DNA of 64,000 bases from Mannheimia sp. USDA-ARS-USMARC-1261 (GCF_000521605.1 NZ_CP006942.1:1798001-1862000), one strand, 5' to 3'; positions 9,295 to 20,341 are shown, counted from the first letter of the stretch. Notes: generated by a model not told the origin, from the letters alone. Numbers and translations: made by a program.

Positions 9295-9348
9295 TTTGGA
9301 TATCCCTCTGGTTAAAATTACTTCAAGTTTGTTAATAAAAGGTTAAAA

Positions 9349-10311
9349 ATGCAAATAGGGCAATATGAAATTAAAAACCGTATTTTCCTTGCACCGATGG
9401 CAGGTATTACTGACCAGCCGTTTCGCCGATTATGTAGCCAACTTGGTGCAGGTTTGACGTTTTCAGAGATGATGTCCACAAATCCTGATGTATGGCATAC
9501 CGAAAAATCGAGATTGCGTTTAGCTCATCACGAAGAAATCGGCATTAATGCTGTACAAATTGCAGGTTCAGATCCAATAGAGATGGCAGAAGCCGCAAAA
9601 GTGAATGTTGAGTATGGTGCCGATATTATTGATATTAATATGGGTTGCCCCGCTAAAAAGGTAAACAAAAAAATGGCAGGCTCTGCTCTGCTGCGTGAAC
9701 CTGAATTAGTCGCTCAAATATTAGATGCTGTGGTTAATGCCGTTGATGTGCCTGTTACGCTAAAAATTAGAACAGGCTGGGATCTTGAAAATAGAAATTG
9801 TCTGACAATAGCCAAAATTGCAGAACAAGCCGGCATTAAAGCCCTTACTATTCACGGACGCACCCGCAGTTGTTTATTCAATGGCGAAGCGGAATATGAA
9901 AGCATCAAAGCCGTTAAACAAGCTGTATCAATCCCCATTATTGCTAATGGCGATATTATTTCGGCTGAAAAAGCGAAATCTGTTTTAGATTACACCAATG
10001 CTGATGCAGTAATGATTGGGCGAGGAAGTTTTGGCAATCCTTGGCTATTTAAGGAAATCAACGATTTTTTTGAAACCGGGCAATATTCCACATTACCCGA
10101 AAATGAAAAATATCAACTGATGTTTAAGCATATTGAAGACTTACACCACTTTTATGGGGAAGAAAAAGGCTATCGAATTGCCCGTAAACACGTTGGTTGG
10201 TATGTGGAACAGTTACAACCGGAATCAAATTTTAAACGCACTTTTAATACGTTAAGCTCAACCAAAGAGCAATTAAACGCATTAGAAGATTTTGTTAAAT
10301 CGATTCGTTAG
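9349..10311 (+). CDS. dusB: tRNA-dihydrouridine synthase B
   Basis: 320-residue flavoenzyme that reduces uridine in tRNA loops. Family marks: [16 protein letters not shown] at the N-terminus (FMN site), [11 protein letters not shown] with the catalytic Cys near residue 100, [16 protein letters not shown], and [11 protein letters not shown]. Start chosen at the ATG after AAAGG. It is the first gene of the classical dusB-fis operon, 30 bases before fis. Confidence 0.95.
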   Translation: MQIGQYEIKNRIFLAPMAGITDQPFRRLCSQLGAGLTFSEMMSTNPDVWHTEKSRLRLAHHEEIGINAVQIAGSDPIEMAEAAKVNVEYGADIIDINMGCPAKKVNKKMAGSALLREPELVAQILDAVVNAVDVPVTLKIRTGWDLENRNCLTIAKIAEQAGIKALTIHGRTRSCLFNGEAEYESIKAVKQAVSIPIIANGDIISAEKAKSVLDYTNADAVMIGRGSFGNPWLFKEINDFFETGQYSTLPENEKYQLMFKHIEDLHHFYGEEKGYRIARKHVGWYVEQLQPESNFKRTFNTLSSTKEQLNALEDFVKSIR

Positions 10312-10341
10312 AATCTTAATAATAAAGTTGGATAGAAAAAA

Positions 10342-10638
10342 ATGTTAGAACAACAACCTACACAAAACCCATTAACAGTAACAATGTTAAATGCACCAGC
10401 ACAACAGGTTAATAAACCTCTTCGTGATAACGTTAAAGCAGCATTAAAAAACTATTTATCTCAATTAAATGGTGAAGATCCAACAGAATTATACGAATTA
10501 GTATTATCTGAAATCGAACACCCGATGTTAGATATGGTGATGCAATACACTCGTGGTAACCAAACCCGTGCAGCAACAATGTTAGGTATCAACCGTGGTA
10601 CATTACGCAAAAAATTAAAAAAATACGGTATGGGTTAA
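10342..10638 (+). CDS. fis: DNA-binding protein Fis
   Basis: 98-residue nucleoid protein that bends DNA and stimulates rRNA transcription and site-specific recombination. The C-terminal helix-turn-helix [26 protein letters not shown] is nearly the same as in enteric Fis. Length matches the family. Cotranscription with dusB is likely; a terminator follows at 10689-10720. Confidence 0.97.
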   Translation: MLEQQPTQNPLTVTMLNAPAQQVNKPLRDNVKAALKNYLSQLNGEDPTELYELVLSEIEHPMLDMVMQYTRGNQTRAATMLGINRGTLRKKLKKYGMG

Positions 10639-10688
10639 TCTGAACCACCATAAAAAACGATTTAATTCGTATATTAATTAGGCAAAAT

Positions 10689-10720
10689 AAAAACGCTGAA
10701 CATACCATTCAGCGTTTTTT
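10689..10720. terminator. Terminator between fis and tbpA
   Basis: Hairpin AAAAACGCTGAA/TTCAGCGTTTTTT with T-runs on both sides, between convergent fis and tbpA. Confidence 0.9.
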
Positions 10721-10737
10721 CTATTTTATTTAAGTGC

Positions 10738-13548
10738 CTAGAACTTCATTTCAAATGCTAAACTGAAATTTCGTCCGGGAGCAGCAAATCGGGTATAATT
10801 ACTACCTTGGTCTTGATTGACTGCATTCACACTAGATTGGCGTACAGACTCCCAAGTGGAATATTTACGATTAGTTACGTTATAAATACCGCCACGTAAA
10901 GTATAGTTTTTATAGTTGAGATAGCCCGTAATATCATGCGTATACCAAGAATTGGTGAGCTTACCGCCTAAATCAACACGATGTATACCGTGGTGTCGTG
11001 TTCCTGAAACCTCCTCTGCTTTTTTAGCTCTAGAGTAAGTAGTTGTAATTCCAATTCCCCATTTTTCTTCGGGATGATCATAGCCAAATCCAAACACATA
11101 GCGAGCAGGTTGAATCGCATCTAATATCGGATCATTTACGCTGGTCAATCTTTGGTCGGTGAGCTTCCGATCTTTTACTTTGACACGGTTATACGCTACC
11201 GAAGAATAAAATCCATCAGGAATTAGTGAGAGAATACCGTGTAGATCGAATTTGGCGATTAAATTCACTCCATTTAAAACCACATCTTGAATATTATGGT
11301 AGTTATAGAAACATTCGGATTTCTTATGTGTGAGTTTTTTACAAGCCGTTGCGATCATATTCCGATAATTATTTCGGAAATAGCTCACATCAATATAACC
11401 AAATTGCCCTTTAAAACTTACCCCCATTTCATGATTCATTGATTTTTCCGGCTCTAAGCGGTGGTTGCGTTGCTCATTTTGCACATATTCATTATCAATC
11501 AAGCCAATATGAGTTCGTTTACCATAAAGTTCGTAGAAAGCCGGTACTCTAAATCCATTGGAAATACGGTATGAAAGTGCAATAAAGTCGCTTGGTTTGA
11601 GCGTAATACCACCATTCCAAGACCAATTTCGATAAGTTCGACTAAGTGTCCATAGATCATCAGATTTAAATCGATGTTGATCAAAACGTACCCCTAAGCC
11701 AAGATCAACATACTCGCTAGTTATTAAATCACGGAAGCTGACAAAACGGCTGTCTCCTTTAATTTTACGAGGTTCGCAGTTTAAAATACCACCATGTTTA
11801 TTATCACATAATGATACAGTTTCAATACTACGTGGAAGGCGTCGATAGATATAAGGATCATCTAATCGTCCTCTGCCGCGAATATTGATATAGCCGCCTT
11901 TGGTGTATTGGGCATACATATCACCGTGGTTCATTAGAGAATTAAAACGATCAAAGCCAAGGCTAAAATTCATCTTATGAGTCTGTTTAAATATTCCTTG
12001 CCCAGCAGTAAATGCTTTATCAAATTCTAAGCGGATCAAGCGGTGTTTTTCTTGATAATTATTGCGTTCAGTTTGATACATAGACCAAGCTTTATCCAAG
12101 CTAGGGCGGCAATTTTTATCAACGTTCGGATAATCGCTACAATGCAAGCGGTGCATACGGCTATATAACTCAATATTTTGTTTATCAGCAATGAGTTTAA
12201 AACTATCCAGCCAACGATTATTTTCCGGCTTATATTGATAATTGAAACCTAAACGACGTTTATGATGATGTTCATCAAAGAATTTTACACGGCTATAACG
12301 CAGCCCGTAAGGGATACTTCTATCAAATACTAAGCCATCTAAAATATTATTACCTTCATAAACAGGGTTCTTACTCCATAGATTATCTAGCTTGATATTA
12401 ACATCATCTTTTGTGTAGTAAGCCGGCGTTTGCATATCACGTATATCATAACGCTGCTTCGTATCTTCTAACACCGTACCAAGATAATGAGAAGAGTTAA
12501 AATGATAACCTAACTTCACGAAAACAGAATTGCTCTTATAATCCAAAGGATTTGGGGCAATACGCTCTTTACCTGTATATTCTTTAGCAGATAACTGCTC
12601 TGTACGATAAGGAATTTGCTCAATCTGTTTACGTTCTTCGGAAGTATATTCCGGTGCTTTTCTAAACGGGAAATTATCACGATTCAATTTAACGCTTGCT
12701 CGTGGGGTACAATCCAATGTTGGACAAGCATCCTCTACGATAAAAAATGATCCTCCAGGAGCATTTTGTGCAGACCCGGGGTAAAGATCATAGCGATTTT
12801 CAAAACCGGTGATACGTTGAATATTATGATGTAGTTTATTGGCTTCAGAGTGAGTTTTAGTCTCTTTACCGTTACGATGGGTCGCAATTACAAGGGCTTC
12901 AAATCCGTTGGCTTCTCCCGCAGCGGCAATAGATTGTAAAAAATGGCTATTTTTGCTGGTATAAGCGGTCTTAGTATCTAATCCCCACTGTTGCCCATCT
13001 TTAATTACATCCTGAGCATCTTTACTGCGAAAACTAATTGCTCCACCGAGAGCACCAGAGCCATATTCAGCAGAGCTTGCCCCTTTACTTAATTCAATTG
13101 AGCGAATATTCTCATATTCGATTTCATTTATCGCCCCACCATTAGCACTTGAGCCAAGAGTATTATAATGCTGTGCTTGTGGTAGACCATCAACTAACAT
13201 AGCAACTCGGTTTTTATCTACTCCTCGAATAGCATAACCACTACTAGCCCCTCTACCTTGTTCAACAACCGAAATCCCGGGATCATAGCGAGTTAAATCA
13301 CGAATCCCAAGAATTTGATTTTTACTCATCTCACTATAATTTTTAACAACTTTTCCTAATCCGGTTACTTCGTTTTGACGCTCGTGAGCGTAACGACTTT
13401 CTGTTACAATAACTTCGTCTAAAACAGCCACATCACTATTTTCTGTCATTTTTTCATTTTCAGTCGCCGCACTATATGAATGGGAAAGTGCAAACAATAC
13501 CGCTGACGCAATGGTTGAATAGCGAAAATGATGATATTTCATTATCAT
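10738..13548 (-). CDS. tbpA: Transferrin-binding protein A, TonB-dependent outer membrane receptor
   Basis: 936-residue outer membrane receptor that takes iron from host transferrin, powered by TonB. A signal peptide (cleavage near SYSAA) is followed by the TonB box region DEVIVTESR, the plug domain (IRDLTRYDPGISVVEQGRGASSGYAIRG) and a 22-strand barrel ending FAAPGRNFSLAFEMKF with a terminal Phe. The sequence closely resembles what I recall of Mannheimia haemolytica TbpA but differs at many positions, and a QHYNTLGSSANGG segment and the extracellular loops look divergent. AAGGAG precedes the ATG at 13548. It is the second gene of tbpBA, 85 bases after tbpB. Confidence 0.96.
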   Translation of the reverse strand: MIMKYHHFRYSTIASAVLFALSHSYSAATENEKMTENSDVAVLDEVIVTESRYAHERQNEVTGLGKVVKNYSEMSKNQILGIRDLTRYDPGISVVEQGRGASSGYAIRGVDKNRVAMLVDGLPQAQHYNTLGSSANGGAINEIEYENIRSIELSKGASSAEYGSGALGGAISFRSKDAQDVIKDGQQWGLDTKTAYTSKNSHFLQSIAAAGEANGFEALVIATHRNGKETKTHSEANKLHHNIQRITGFENRYDLYPGSAQNAPGGSFFIVEDACPTLDCTPRASVKLNRDNFPFRKAPEYTSEERKQIEQIPYRTEQLSAKEYTGKERIAPNPLDYKSNSVFVKLGYHFNSSHYLGTVLEDTKQRYDIRDMQTPAYYTKDDVNIKLDNLWSKNPVYEGNNILDGLVFDRSIPYGLRYSRVKFFDEHHHKRRLGFNYQYKPENNRWLDSFKLIADKQNIELYSRMHRLHCSDYPNVDKNCRPSLDKAWSMYQTERNNYQEKHRLIRLEFDKAFTAGQGIFKQTHKMNFSLGFDRFNSLMNHGDMYAQYTKGGYINIRGRGRLDDPYIYRRLPRSIETVSLCDNKHGGILNCEPRKIKGDSRFVSFRDLITSEYVDLGLGVRFDQHRFKSDDLWTLSRTYRNWSWNGGITLKPSDFIALSYRISNGFRVPAFYELYGKRTHIGLIDNEYVQNEQRNHRLEPEKSMNHEMGVSFKGQFGYIDVSYFRNNYRNMIATACKKLTHKKSECFYNYHNIQDVVLNGVNLIAKFDLHGILSLIPDGFYSSVAYNRVKVKDRKLTDQRLTSVNDPILDAIQPARYVFGFGYDHPEEKWGIGITTTYSRAKKAEEVSGTRHHGIHRVDLGGKLTNSWYTHDITGYLNYKNYTLRGGIYNVTNRKYSTWESVRQSSVNAVNQDQGSNYTRFAAPGRNFSLAFEMKF

Positions 13549-13633
13549 TAAGTAGGATCTCCTTTATTTAATTTTGCAAATTTTTATAAAAAATAACCCG
13601 CTTGCTTAAGTGAAACGAGCGAAGAAATTATGA

Positions 13634-15415
13634 TTATTTTTCTATTTGACGTTTACCGCCAAACATAATACTGACTTTATCTTTATCCGTTTCTGCACTA
13701 TGTACAATACCACCTAATTCAGTTGCTTTAGGACCATAAAACCCTCCTTCAAATTGGGTATTGATATGAACTACCGTGCCACCATTGGTACTTTTCGGAT
13801 CAAGATTAAAACCAGAATCACTCGTTTTGGCAGTCCCTGCAAAACCATTAGCCTTCACTTCACCTTCAAGTGTTAGCATTGGACGTTCTTCAACGCCATC
13901 ATTAGCAATCAATTTGCCATTGATTTTTTTATTGGCAAAATCTACATCAAAGAGTGAGCGAGTACCACTTTCACTATTACTTGGTGACTCAGCTCCTACC
14001 GGACCGGATTTGCTATGAATTGTCCCATTCCAAGTTCCGCGATATTGCACCATTCCGCTTGGTAAATCCATCACAGCTGTACGTTCACCCACCAAATATT
14101 GATGAGCACTATCATTATCGTTTTCTACATTGTAAGTCCCAAATTTGACATAGTCTAAATTATTACAACAGACTGAAATTTTGTAATCTTTGCCATTTAT
14201 GTTTTTTGTTAATACTTGATAAAAATCCATATCAGCAAAACGTGCTTTTCCTTCTGGTAATAAAGCAATTTGAACGCCATCAATAACTAAATGAGTTGCC
14301 AGACCAAAAGTATCCATATCTGATTTAGCCAAATCTTTCAAACTCACTTGCACTGAATCAAATTTCTTTTCGACCTTGTCTTCGCTTTTTTCATCACGCT
14401 TACCTGCGAATACAACGAAAATCGATTTATCATCTGCCAAAAATTTTCCCGCAAGTTCCTGCGCTTTATCGCCATAAAAACCGCCTTCTACTGTATTACT
14501 ATCTTTACCAAAGTAAGGATCGTCTGTTTTTAAAGCCTTTGCCTTACCATTAAAGCGGTTTCCGTGGATATTCGCTTCTATCTTATAATGATCAGTAATT
14601 TCCTGCTTGTCCTTTTCCCTTGGATTTACATAGCCATTTTTGGTTAAAGTACCTTTAAGTGTTTTCTCACTAAAATTAACCGTAAACTCACTGCTATGCC
14701 CTATAGGCTTATCCTTATCATCTGTATTTGCTTGGTTATCTTCTGACGTTGCCCCAACATTCGTGCCAGCATTACTTCCTTCAAAATACTTACTGTTGTT
14801 TTTTGCAGATGCATTAGTAGTAAAATCCCAAGTCCCTTTATAAGTTGCTATTTCGGTTGGGAAAGCTTTAGATGGTTGAGTGCCTAAATAATATACATAC
14901 CCTGTAGGACCTGTTTTTAGAAGACGAGGTTCTCCTCTTTTACTTCTCTCGGCTGAAGCCCCTAAATGAATGAAATAACCCGAACGAACAAATTTCATCT
15001 CTCGCTTACGGTGTAATTTTTTTCCATCGTGGGTGTGAATAATGTCATCTTCATCATAACCGAGTTTTTTTACTTCTTCCTCAAGCTTTTTCATTTCTTC
15101 TTCAAGAGATAATGGCTTGCCTGGCTCACCAACAATTGGTGTAATTTCACCAATCGCCCCATTTTCCTCTCCAGTGCCACCAAAGAAATTACGACGTGGA
15201 ATTTTAGTTTGAAATCCTAAGGATGGTTGAGCTGAGCCTTCAGCCGAAGATATCGTTCTGCGTTCTGATTTAGGCTGAGTTGCTGAGTCTTTAGAAGAGC
15301 TGGAATGAGATGGGCTTGCCTTAACTGAATTGGTATCAAAACTACCACCGTTTGAAGTACAAGCCGCAAGTAGTACAGCATTTAATAAAATAACGCTATT
15401 TTTCATTTTAAACAC
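13634..15415 (-). CDS. tbpB: Transferrin-binding protein B, surface lipoprotein
   Basis: 593-residue lipoprotein that captures iron-loaded transferrin and hands it to TbpA. The lipobox LLAAC places the acylated Cys at residue 19. A flexible low-complexity anchor follows, then two lobes, each a handle plus an eight-stranded barrel: N-lobe barrel near ATYKGTWDFTT, C-lobe barrel near VQYRGTWNGTI, each ending in an FGG/FYGPKA-type segment. The start is taken as GTG at 15415 because GGAG stands 6 bases before it; an ATG three codons later is 15 bases from that site. Expression is probably iron-repressed through the Fur box upstream, and export probably needs a Slam protein. Confidence 0.95.
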   Translation of the reverse strand: MFKMKNSVILLNAVLLAACTSNGGSFDTNSVKASPSHSSSSKDSATQPKSERRTISSAEGSAQPSLGFQTKIPRRNFFGGTGEENGAIGEITPIVGEPGKPLSLEEEMKKLEEEVKKLGYDEDDIIHTHDGKKLHRKREMKFVRSGYFIHLGASAERSKRGEPRLLKTGPTGYVYYLGTQPSKAFPTEIATYKGTWDFTTNASAKNNSKYFEGSNAGTNVGATSEDNQANTDDKDKPIGHSSEFTVNFSEKTLKGTLTKNGYVNPREKDKQEITDHYKIEANIHGNRFNGKAKALKTDDPYFGKDSNTVEGGFYGDKAQELAGKFLADDKSIFVVFAGKRDEKSEDKVEKKFDSVQVSLKDLAKSDMDTFGLATHLVIDGVQIALLPEGKARFADMDFYQVLTKNINGKDYKISVCCNNLDYVKFGTYNVENDNDSAHQYLVGERTAVMDLPSGMVQYRGTWNGTIHSKSGPVGAESPSNSESGTRSLFDVDFANKKINGKLIANDGVEERPMLTLEGEVKANGFAGTAKTSDSGFNLDPKSTNGGTVVHINTQFEGGFYGPKATELGGIVHSAETDKDKVSIMFGGKRQIEK

Positions 15416-15431
15416 AATTTTCTCCTTAATT

Positions 15432-15473
15432 AAAAATGATTACCATTTTATTTATATAGAAGAACTGTGTAAA
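15432..15473 (-). promoter_or_regulatory. Fur box and promoter of tbpBA
   Basis: Minus-strand TTTACA (15468-15473), a 17-base spacer and TAAAAT (15445-15450) form a sigma-70 promoter. The 19 bases at 15432-15450 match the classic Fur consensus GATAATGATAATCATTATC at 14 of 19 positions by hand count, including TAATCATT, and cover the -10 box. This fits iron repression. Confidence 0.75.
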
Positions 15474-15549
15474 TAGCTAGATTATATTTTTTTAGAGAGC
15501 CATCTTTTAAATAATAAAAATTGAAAAATAACGCCCATCTTCCTCTACA

Positions 15550-16215
15550 CTAAATGTGTGGAAAGCCGCCCAAATCTTTTAGTTTATTCACCATAGCACA
15601 AAATAGCTCTGTGGTCTTTTCGGTATCGTATAATGCTGAATGTGCTTGGTGTCCGTCAAAACTAATTTGGGCGGCTTGGCAGGCTTTAACTAACACCGTT
15701 TGTCCGTACATAAAACCTGCAAGAGTTGCAGTATCAAACATTGCAAAGGGGTGGAAGGGATCACGTTTAGCATTAATCCTTTTAACCGCTGCCTGTAAAA
15801 ATCCCTGATCGAACGCAGCATTGTGAGCCACAATCACCGCACGTTGGCAACCCTGCTCTTTCATCGCTCTACGCACCATTTTAAACATTTCGGGAATAGC
15901 GATATTTTCTGCCACCGCACCTCGCAATGGGTTATCAATATCAATGCCGTTAAACTTTAGCGACTCTGGGTTAATATTCGCCCCTTCAAACGGTTTGATA
16001 TGAAAATGGCATTTTTGGTCTTCCACTAAGTAGCCGTTTTCGTCCATTTTAACCGTAATTGCCGCCAGTTCTAATAACGCATCAGTTTGAGCATTAAGCC
16101 CCGCAGTTTCAACATCAATCACAACGGGCAAATAACCACGAAAACGATTTTTTAATAGATTATAATCGGTTGGTGGTGTAGTCGATTGAGAGGTAGATTC
16201 AGTTATATTTTCCAT
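15550..16215 (-). CDS. rnt: Ribonuclease T
   Basis: 221-residue DEDDh exonuclease trimming the 3' CCA end of tRNAs and other stable RNAs. The catalytic series is visible: VIDVETAG (D and E), [11 protein letters not shown] (D) and [10 protein letters not shown] (H and D). It lies downstream of gloA on the same strand, as I recall for Haemophilus, with a paired uptake-signal hairpin between them. Confidence 0.94.
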   Translation of the reverse strand: MENITESTSQSTTPPTDYNLLKNRFRGYLPVVIDVETAGLNAQTDALLELAAITVKMDENGYLVEDQKCHFHIKPFEGANINPESLKFNGIDIDNPLRGAVAENIAIPEMFKMVRRAMKEQGCQRAVIVAHNAAFDQGFLQAAVKRINAKRDPFHPFAMFDTATLAGFMYGQTVLVKACQAAQISFDGHQAHSALYDTEKTTELFCAMVNKLKDLGGFPHI

Positions 16216-16235
16216 TTTTATTTCAACTTAAAAAT

Positions 16236-16281
16236 ACAAGCGGTCTGATTTGCAAAATTTTTTACAAATCCGACCGCTTGT
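16236..16281. repeat. Inverted pair of DNA uptake signals
   Basis: ACAAGCGGTC (16236-16245) and GACCGCTTGT (16272-16281) face each other between gloA and rnt and can form a stem. It may weaken read-through from gloA to rnt. Confidence 0.85.
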
Positions 16282-16297
16282 GAATAGATAAAAGGAA

Positions 16298-16705
16298 TTA
16301 GTTTCCTAATGCGGCTTGTGCGTTTTTGTTTTCAATAAATTCGATTTTATAACCATCCGGATCTTCCGCAAAAGCAATAACCGTTGTGCCGCCTAATACA
16401 GGACCCGGCTCACGGGTAATTTTACCACCTGCCGCACGCACATCTTCAATCGTTTGATAAATATCATCAACACCTAATGCGATATGACCATAAGCCGTAC
16501 CTAGCTCGTAGCTATCCACACCCCAGTTGTAAGTCAGCTCAATAACTGCACTTTCGCTTTCGTCAGCATAGCCTAAGAAGGCTAAAGAGTACTTGTATTG
16601 CTCGTTCTCACTTCTGCGTAACAAACGCATACCTAACACTTCGGTATAGAATTTGATTGAACGCTCTAAATCTCCAACGCGTAACATTGTGTGTAAAATT
16701 CGCAT
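16298..16705 (-). CDS. gloA: Lactoylglutathione lyase (glyoxalase I)
   Basis: 135-residue metalloenzyme turning the methylglyoxal-glutathione adduct into S-lactoylglutathione. Metal ligands are visible in the two beta-alpha-beta modules: His5 in RILHTMLRV, Glu in [10 protein letters not shown], His in [11 protein letters not shown] and Glu in YKIEFIENK. The short bacterial form suggests a Ni-dependent enzyme. Divergent from the membrane protein gene at 16797. Confidence 0.95.
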   Translation of the reverse strand: MRILHTMLRVGDLERSIKFYTEVLGMRLLRRSENEQYKYSLAFLGYADESESAVIELTYNWGVDSYELGTAYGHIALGVDDIYQTIEDVRAAGGKITREPGPVLGGTTVIAFAEDPDGYKIEFIENKNAQAALGN

Positions 16706-16796
16706 ATTTTCTTTCCCCCTTGAAGTTAAAAAATCTTGCGTATTATGGCATAATTTGAGCTTAAAATCATTTTCTTTCCATTTTTTAGGATTATTT

Positions 16797-17612
16797 ATGG
16801 CTCACGATCACAACAGCCCATCAAAACTTGAAATTGCCACACACGCAGCCCTGCCGATGGTGTTAATGCTATTTATTGAAATGGCACTTAATTTTTACGC
16901 CTCTCCGGATAATGCTATTTTCATCTCCCCTTATTTATTGGCGTTGTTTGTTACCTCTTTCATCGCCATTTTAGTATTATGGAAAGGTGAGATTTGTCGT
17001 GGGCAAACCAGCCGCTTAACCTTTATTCTGCCTTTTTTACTGATTTTTGCAGTCGGAAATTTTATTTATTCGATTGCTTTCACACCTAAATATAACCCAA
17101 TGGCAATTGCAAGTTTTGCTGCCATTTTATCTTGCTTGATCTATTTTCGTTTGCCGGAAGATGAAACGCTCTACAACACGTTGATGTATTGTGGTTTTGG
17201 CATTGTGGCAATCGGCATTATTCAATATTTAGCAATTTATTGGATTGAACTGCCTTCACTATTTAACGGCATTCGTGCCAATAATTTTGCTCAAGTGCTG
17301 CTTGGTATTTTACTCGCCGGCTGGTATTTAATGTTGGCAAAAAGCCGTTTAGAGGTTTTCTTGAAATTATTGGTAAAATCCGCCTTGATTGTCTTGATAC
17401 TTAACTACTGCTGGTCAGCATTTGTGTTATATCAACATTTGCAAATTATGCCGGAAATGCCATTGCTCTCATTCATTCTTTATTTCGCTGTACAATTTGT
17501 GATTTTACTGATGCTGGCGTGGTTACTACTTGGAAAAAATATCAAAAATCCGACCGCTTGGAGTGTCGCTACAACCCTTGCGATCTTATATCCATTCGCC
17601 AATGTAGCCTGA
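16797..17612 (+). CDS. Uncharacterised polytopic membrane protein upstream of ydbH
   Basis: 271-residue protein with about seven or eight hydrophobic segments (beginning at [15 protein letters not shown] and ending at [15 protein letters not shown]) and a hydrophilic N-terminus [16 protein letters not shown] lies 6 bases before the ATG at 16797. I do not recognise the family; no transporter signature is obvious. It ends 4 bases before ydbH and is therefore very likely translated from the same mRNA, which suggests a role related to envelope lipid or LPS homeostasis. That role is inference from context alone. Confidence 0.65.
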   Translation: MAHDHNSPSKLEIATHAALPMVLMLFIEMALNFYASPDNAIFISPYLLALFVTSFIAILVLWKGEICRGQTSRLTFILPFLLIFAVGNFIYSIAFTPKYNPMAIASFAAILSCLIYFRLPEDETLYNTLMYCGFGIVAIGIIQYLAIYWIELPSLFNGIRANNFAQVLLGILLAGWYLMLAKSRLEVFLKLLVKSALIVLILNYCWSAFVLYQHLQIMPEMPLLSFILYFAVQFVILLMLAWLLLGKNIKNPTAWSVATTLAILYPFANVA

Positions 17613-17616
17613 TTTT

Positions 17617-20325
17617 ATGAAATGGGTATTACGCATTTTCGGCATACTTACCGCAATATTCATTGCGGTGATTGCCTTTTTATGTGTGCCTAATACCCAA
17701 CTTGCGACTCCCATTAACTGGATTTTACCGAAAGAGTGGAAAGTGAAAATTCCACAAGGGTTACACCTAAATTGGCAAGGTTCATCAGTTTCACAATTTC
17801 AACTTTCTTATCGAGATTGCCCGCTGATTAGTGCAGATAAAACAGATCTCACTTGGATTAAGCAAAACCACCTATTTGTTGAAAAATTAGACATTGACTA
17901 CCACTGCTTATCACTCTTTCCCAAATCGGAAAATAATTCCAACACTTCGCTAAAAGCATTACTGGCGGTGATTCCTGATGGCGAAGCAACTATCCACTCG
18001 CTTAATTGGAAAAATCTCCCAGAGAATTTTAACCCAAGAATTATCCACTTGTTAGAACAACAAACCGCCTTGAAAATTTCTCTGTTCAATGCGGAAATCA
18101 AGGCTACATTAGCTCAACAGGAGGTCGATTTTTCCGCATTTTTTACAAATGGGAAATTGAATGCCGATTTAACTTACCAACCGAGCAAACAAGAGCAACA
18201 TAAGCTTACACTTTCTGCTGAAATTGAAGATAATTTCCTTACGCTTCCACACACTCTTTCAGCAGAATATTACTGGCAGCTGCCCGATGAAATCATTACA
18301 ACCAAAGCCTTACAAAACGGGCACTCAACCTTGAATTGGCAGAAAAACGCCCAACAACAATTTGAAGGATACTGGCAGGCAAGCCTTAGTAGTGAAAATG
18401 ATAAGCTCAATTTCCCTTTTCTGTTTGACGGCAAAAGCCTAGAAATCAAACAAGGGCGTTTTGATTGGAGCTTAACCGAACGTTTTCCGCTTCACGGCTT
18501 TGTTACAGCAAAAGTTACTCCACAATCTTTTACCAACCAGCCATTTTTGCCGCTTAAAACGGCTATTCGTATCAGCTTGCTTTCCCAAAACAGCTTGGGA
18601 AAAGGCAATATTGTGATCTCCAATTCAGAGGGCGAAATTACCGAACAAGGGCTAAATTTACCACTACGTTTGACGGGTAACATCAAGCACGGTAACTTTA
18701 TTTTATACAGCAGTATTCCGCTGGATCTTCAGGGTAATTACGATGATTTAACCTTGAAGTTTTTACCCACTTCCCTGCTTCGTTTGACAGGGAAAGAGCG
18801 TTATTTAACGATTGATGATTTACGTTTTCCGCTTGCCGGGATCAAAATAGATAAACAAGGTATTCACGGGCGATTACACGCTATTCTTCGAGGGCAAAGT
18901 CCTGACTTTAAAAATATTGAATTCCATTTAGATGGACAAGCTCAAAATTTTAAAGCAGGAGCGTTAGATTTTTTCCAAGATCCGAAAGACCCAAAAGCCG
19001 TTAAAGATAGCTGGAAATGGCGAATTTGGGGAAACTCCAATCTTAACGCTTTTAACAGTAAAGTAAATTTAAGCGGTAGAGGGCAATGGCATAAAAATAC
19101 TGTGCAACTTAACGAACTGAAGGGCGATTTATCCTCTGTGAGGCTTGATGGCACAACTATTTCCAAAACAGAGCTAACCAACGCCCAAGCAATACAATTT
19201 AATATCAAAAAATTCACGCTTGACGGAGCTATTCAGCTCAAATCACCTGAAATTAAGTTTGATTACGGTGGGCTGCTACCAAAACCACAAGCAAAACTTG
19301 CTTTTAGCGGTGAGTTAGAAAATCTTAATTTCAAAGGTACAGTAAATACCACCGAACTTGGTCCGCTTAGATTATTTGCTCGCCGCCAATTAACCGCAGA
19401 TGCCAGCCAAATTATCGGTAAACTCTATTGGCTAGAGCAGTCTGCACAAGGCTTCCAACCTCTTTTTCCATTCCGTAGCCAATGGATAATTAATAACGGC
19501 ACAATTCGTGGCGAAACGGCATTTACCGCCAGTGCAGAAAAAGGCTTAATTGCAGGCGGGCATTTAACCATTCGCAACGGAGGATTATCCTTACCAGATG
19601 GCGAGGCAAAAGGCATTGAATTTGCTCTACCTTACCGCTATCAAGATGGACGCTTTCATTTCGGCGTAAAAAAACCGATTGATGTCAAAGTCGCACAAAT
19701 CAAACTCGGCGAATTAGCCCTTGATAATGCCTCAATGAAAATTAATGGTTACTACCCTTACACTAAAGCTAAACCATTGAATTTAAATCAATTATCCTTT
19801 AATTTATTTGGCGGTAAACTCAATGTAAAACGCTTTGCCTTACCGCAAACCGAAATTGCTTATCTGAATTTAGAGCGGTTAGATTTTGAGAAAATTTTGC
19901 AATTTATGCAATATCAACAAATCGATCTGAAAGGCAAAGCCAACGCTACTTTGCCATTTTGGCTAAGCGGCAAACCTTGCTACATCTGCGATGGCTTACT
20001 TACACAAGCGGAAACCTCTTATTTAACCTTTACTCCTGAATTACTTTCAGAAATGAAGAAAAGTGGTTACACCGAGCAAATTTTGTTACATTTAGTGGAT
20101 AAAAGCACGCTTAATGATTTTCGCAGTCTGATTAATGTCGGCTCAAAAGGCGATTTAGTGTTGGACGGAAAATTAAAATTATCGTCTAACCAAGATCAAT
20201 CCAAAGTGAATTTAAACTATAATCACCGAGAAAATATGTTTGATTTGTGGAAACTAATTAACTACAGCTCACAATTTGAGCAAAAGCTAGAAAATTATCT
20301 CTACCAAAAATTAGATGATGAATAA
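17617..20325 (+). CDS. ydbH: YdbH-family inter-membrane phospholipid transport protein
   Basis: 902-residue AsmA/TamB-like protein. An N-terminal membrane anchor (LRIFGILTAIFIAVIAFLCV) is followed by a long beta-rich periplasmic region with many alternating hydrophobic residues, as in the hydrophobic-groove bridges that move phospholipid from inner to outer membrane. E. coli YdbH is about 880 residues and acts with the lipoprotein YnbE, which is encoded directly downstream here. The C-terminal part contains the conserved segment around ATLPFWLSGKPCYICDGLL, with a Cys pair. The partner ydbL of enterics is not present downstream. Confidence 0.85.
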   Translation: MKWVLRIFGILTAIFIAVIAFLCVPNTQLATPINWILPKEWKVKIPQGLHLNWQGSSVSQFQLSYRDCPLISADKTDLTWIKQNHLFVEKLDIDYHCLSLFPKSENNSNTSLKALLAVIPDGEATIHSLNWKNLPENFNPRIIHLLEQQTALKISLFNAEIKATLAQQEVDFSAFFTNGKLNADLTYQPSKQEQHKLTLSAEIEDNFLTLPHTLSAEYYWQLPDEIITTKALQNGHSTLNWQKNAQQQFEGYWQASLSSENDKLNFPFLFDGKSLEIKQGRFDWSLTERFPLHGFVTAKVTPQSFTNQPFLPLKTAIRISLLSQNSLGKGNIVISNSEGEITEQGLNLPLRLTGNIKHGNFILYSSIPLDLQGNYDDLTLKFLPTSLLRLTGKERYLTIDDLRFPLAGIKIDKQGIHGRLHAILRGQSPDFKNIEFHLDGQAQNFKAGALDFFQDPKDPKAVKDSWKWRIWGNSNLNAFNSKVNLSGRGQWHKNTVQLNELKGDLSSVRLDGTTISKTELTNAQAIQFNIKKFTLDGAIQLKSPEIKFDYGGLLPKPQAKLAFSGELENLNFKGTVNTTELGPLRLFARRQLTADASQIIGKLYWLEQSAQGFQPLFPFRSQWIINNGTIRGETAFTASAEKGLIAGGHLTIRNGGLSLPDGEAKGIEFALPYRYQDGRFHFGVKKPIDVKVAQIKLGELALDNASMKINGYYPYTKAKPLNLNQLSFNLFGGKLNVKRFALPQTEIAYLNLERLDFEKILQFMQYQQIDLKGKANATLPFWLSGKPCYICDGLLTQAETSYLTFTPELLSEMKKSGYTEQILLHLVDKSTLNDFRSLINVGSKGDLVLDGKLKLSSNQDQSKVNLNYNHRENMFDLWKLINYSSQFEQKLENYLYQKLDDE

Positions 20326-20341
20326 AAATAACGGAAGAAAA

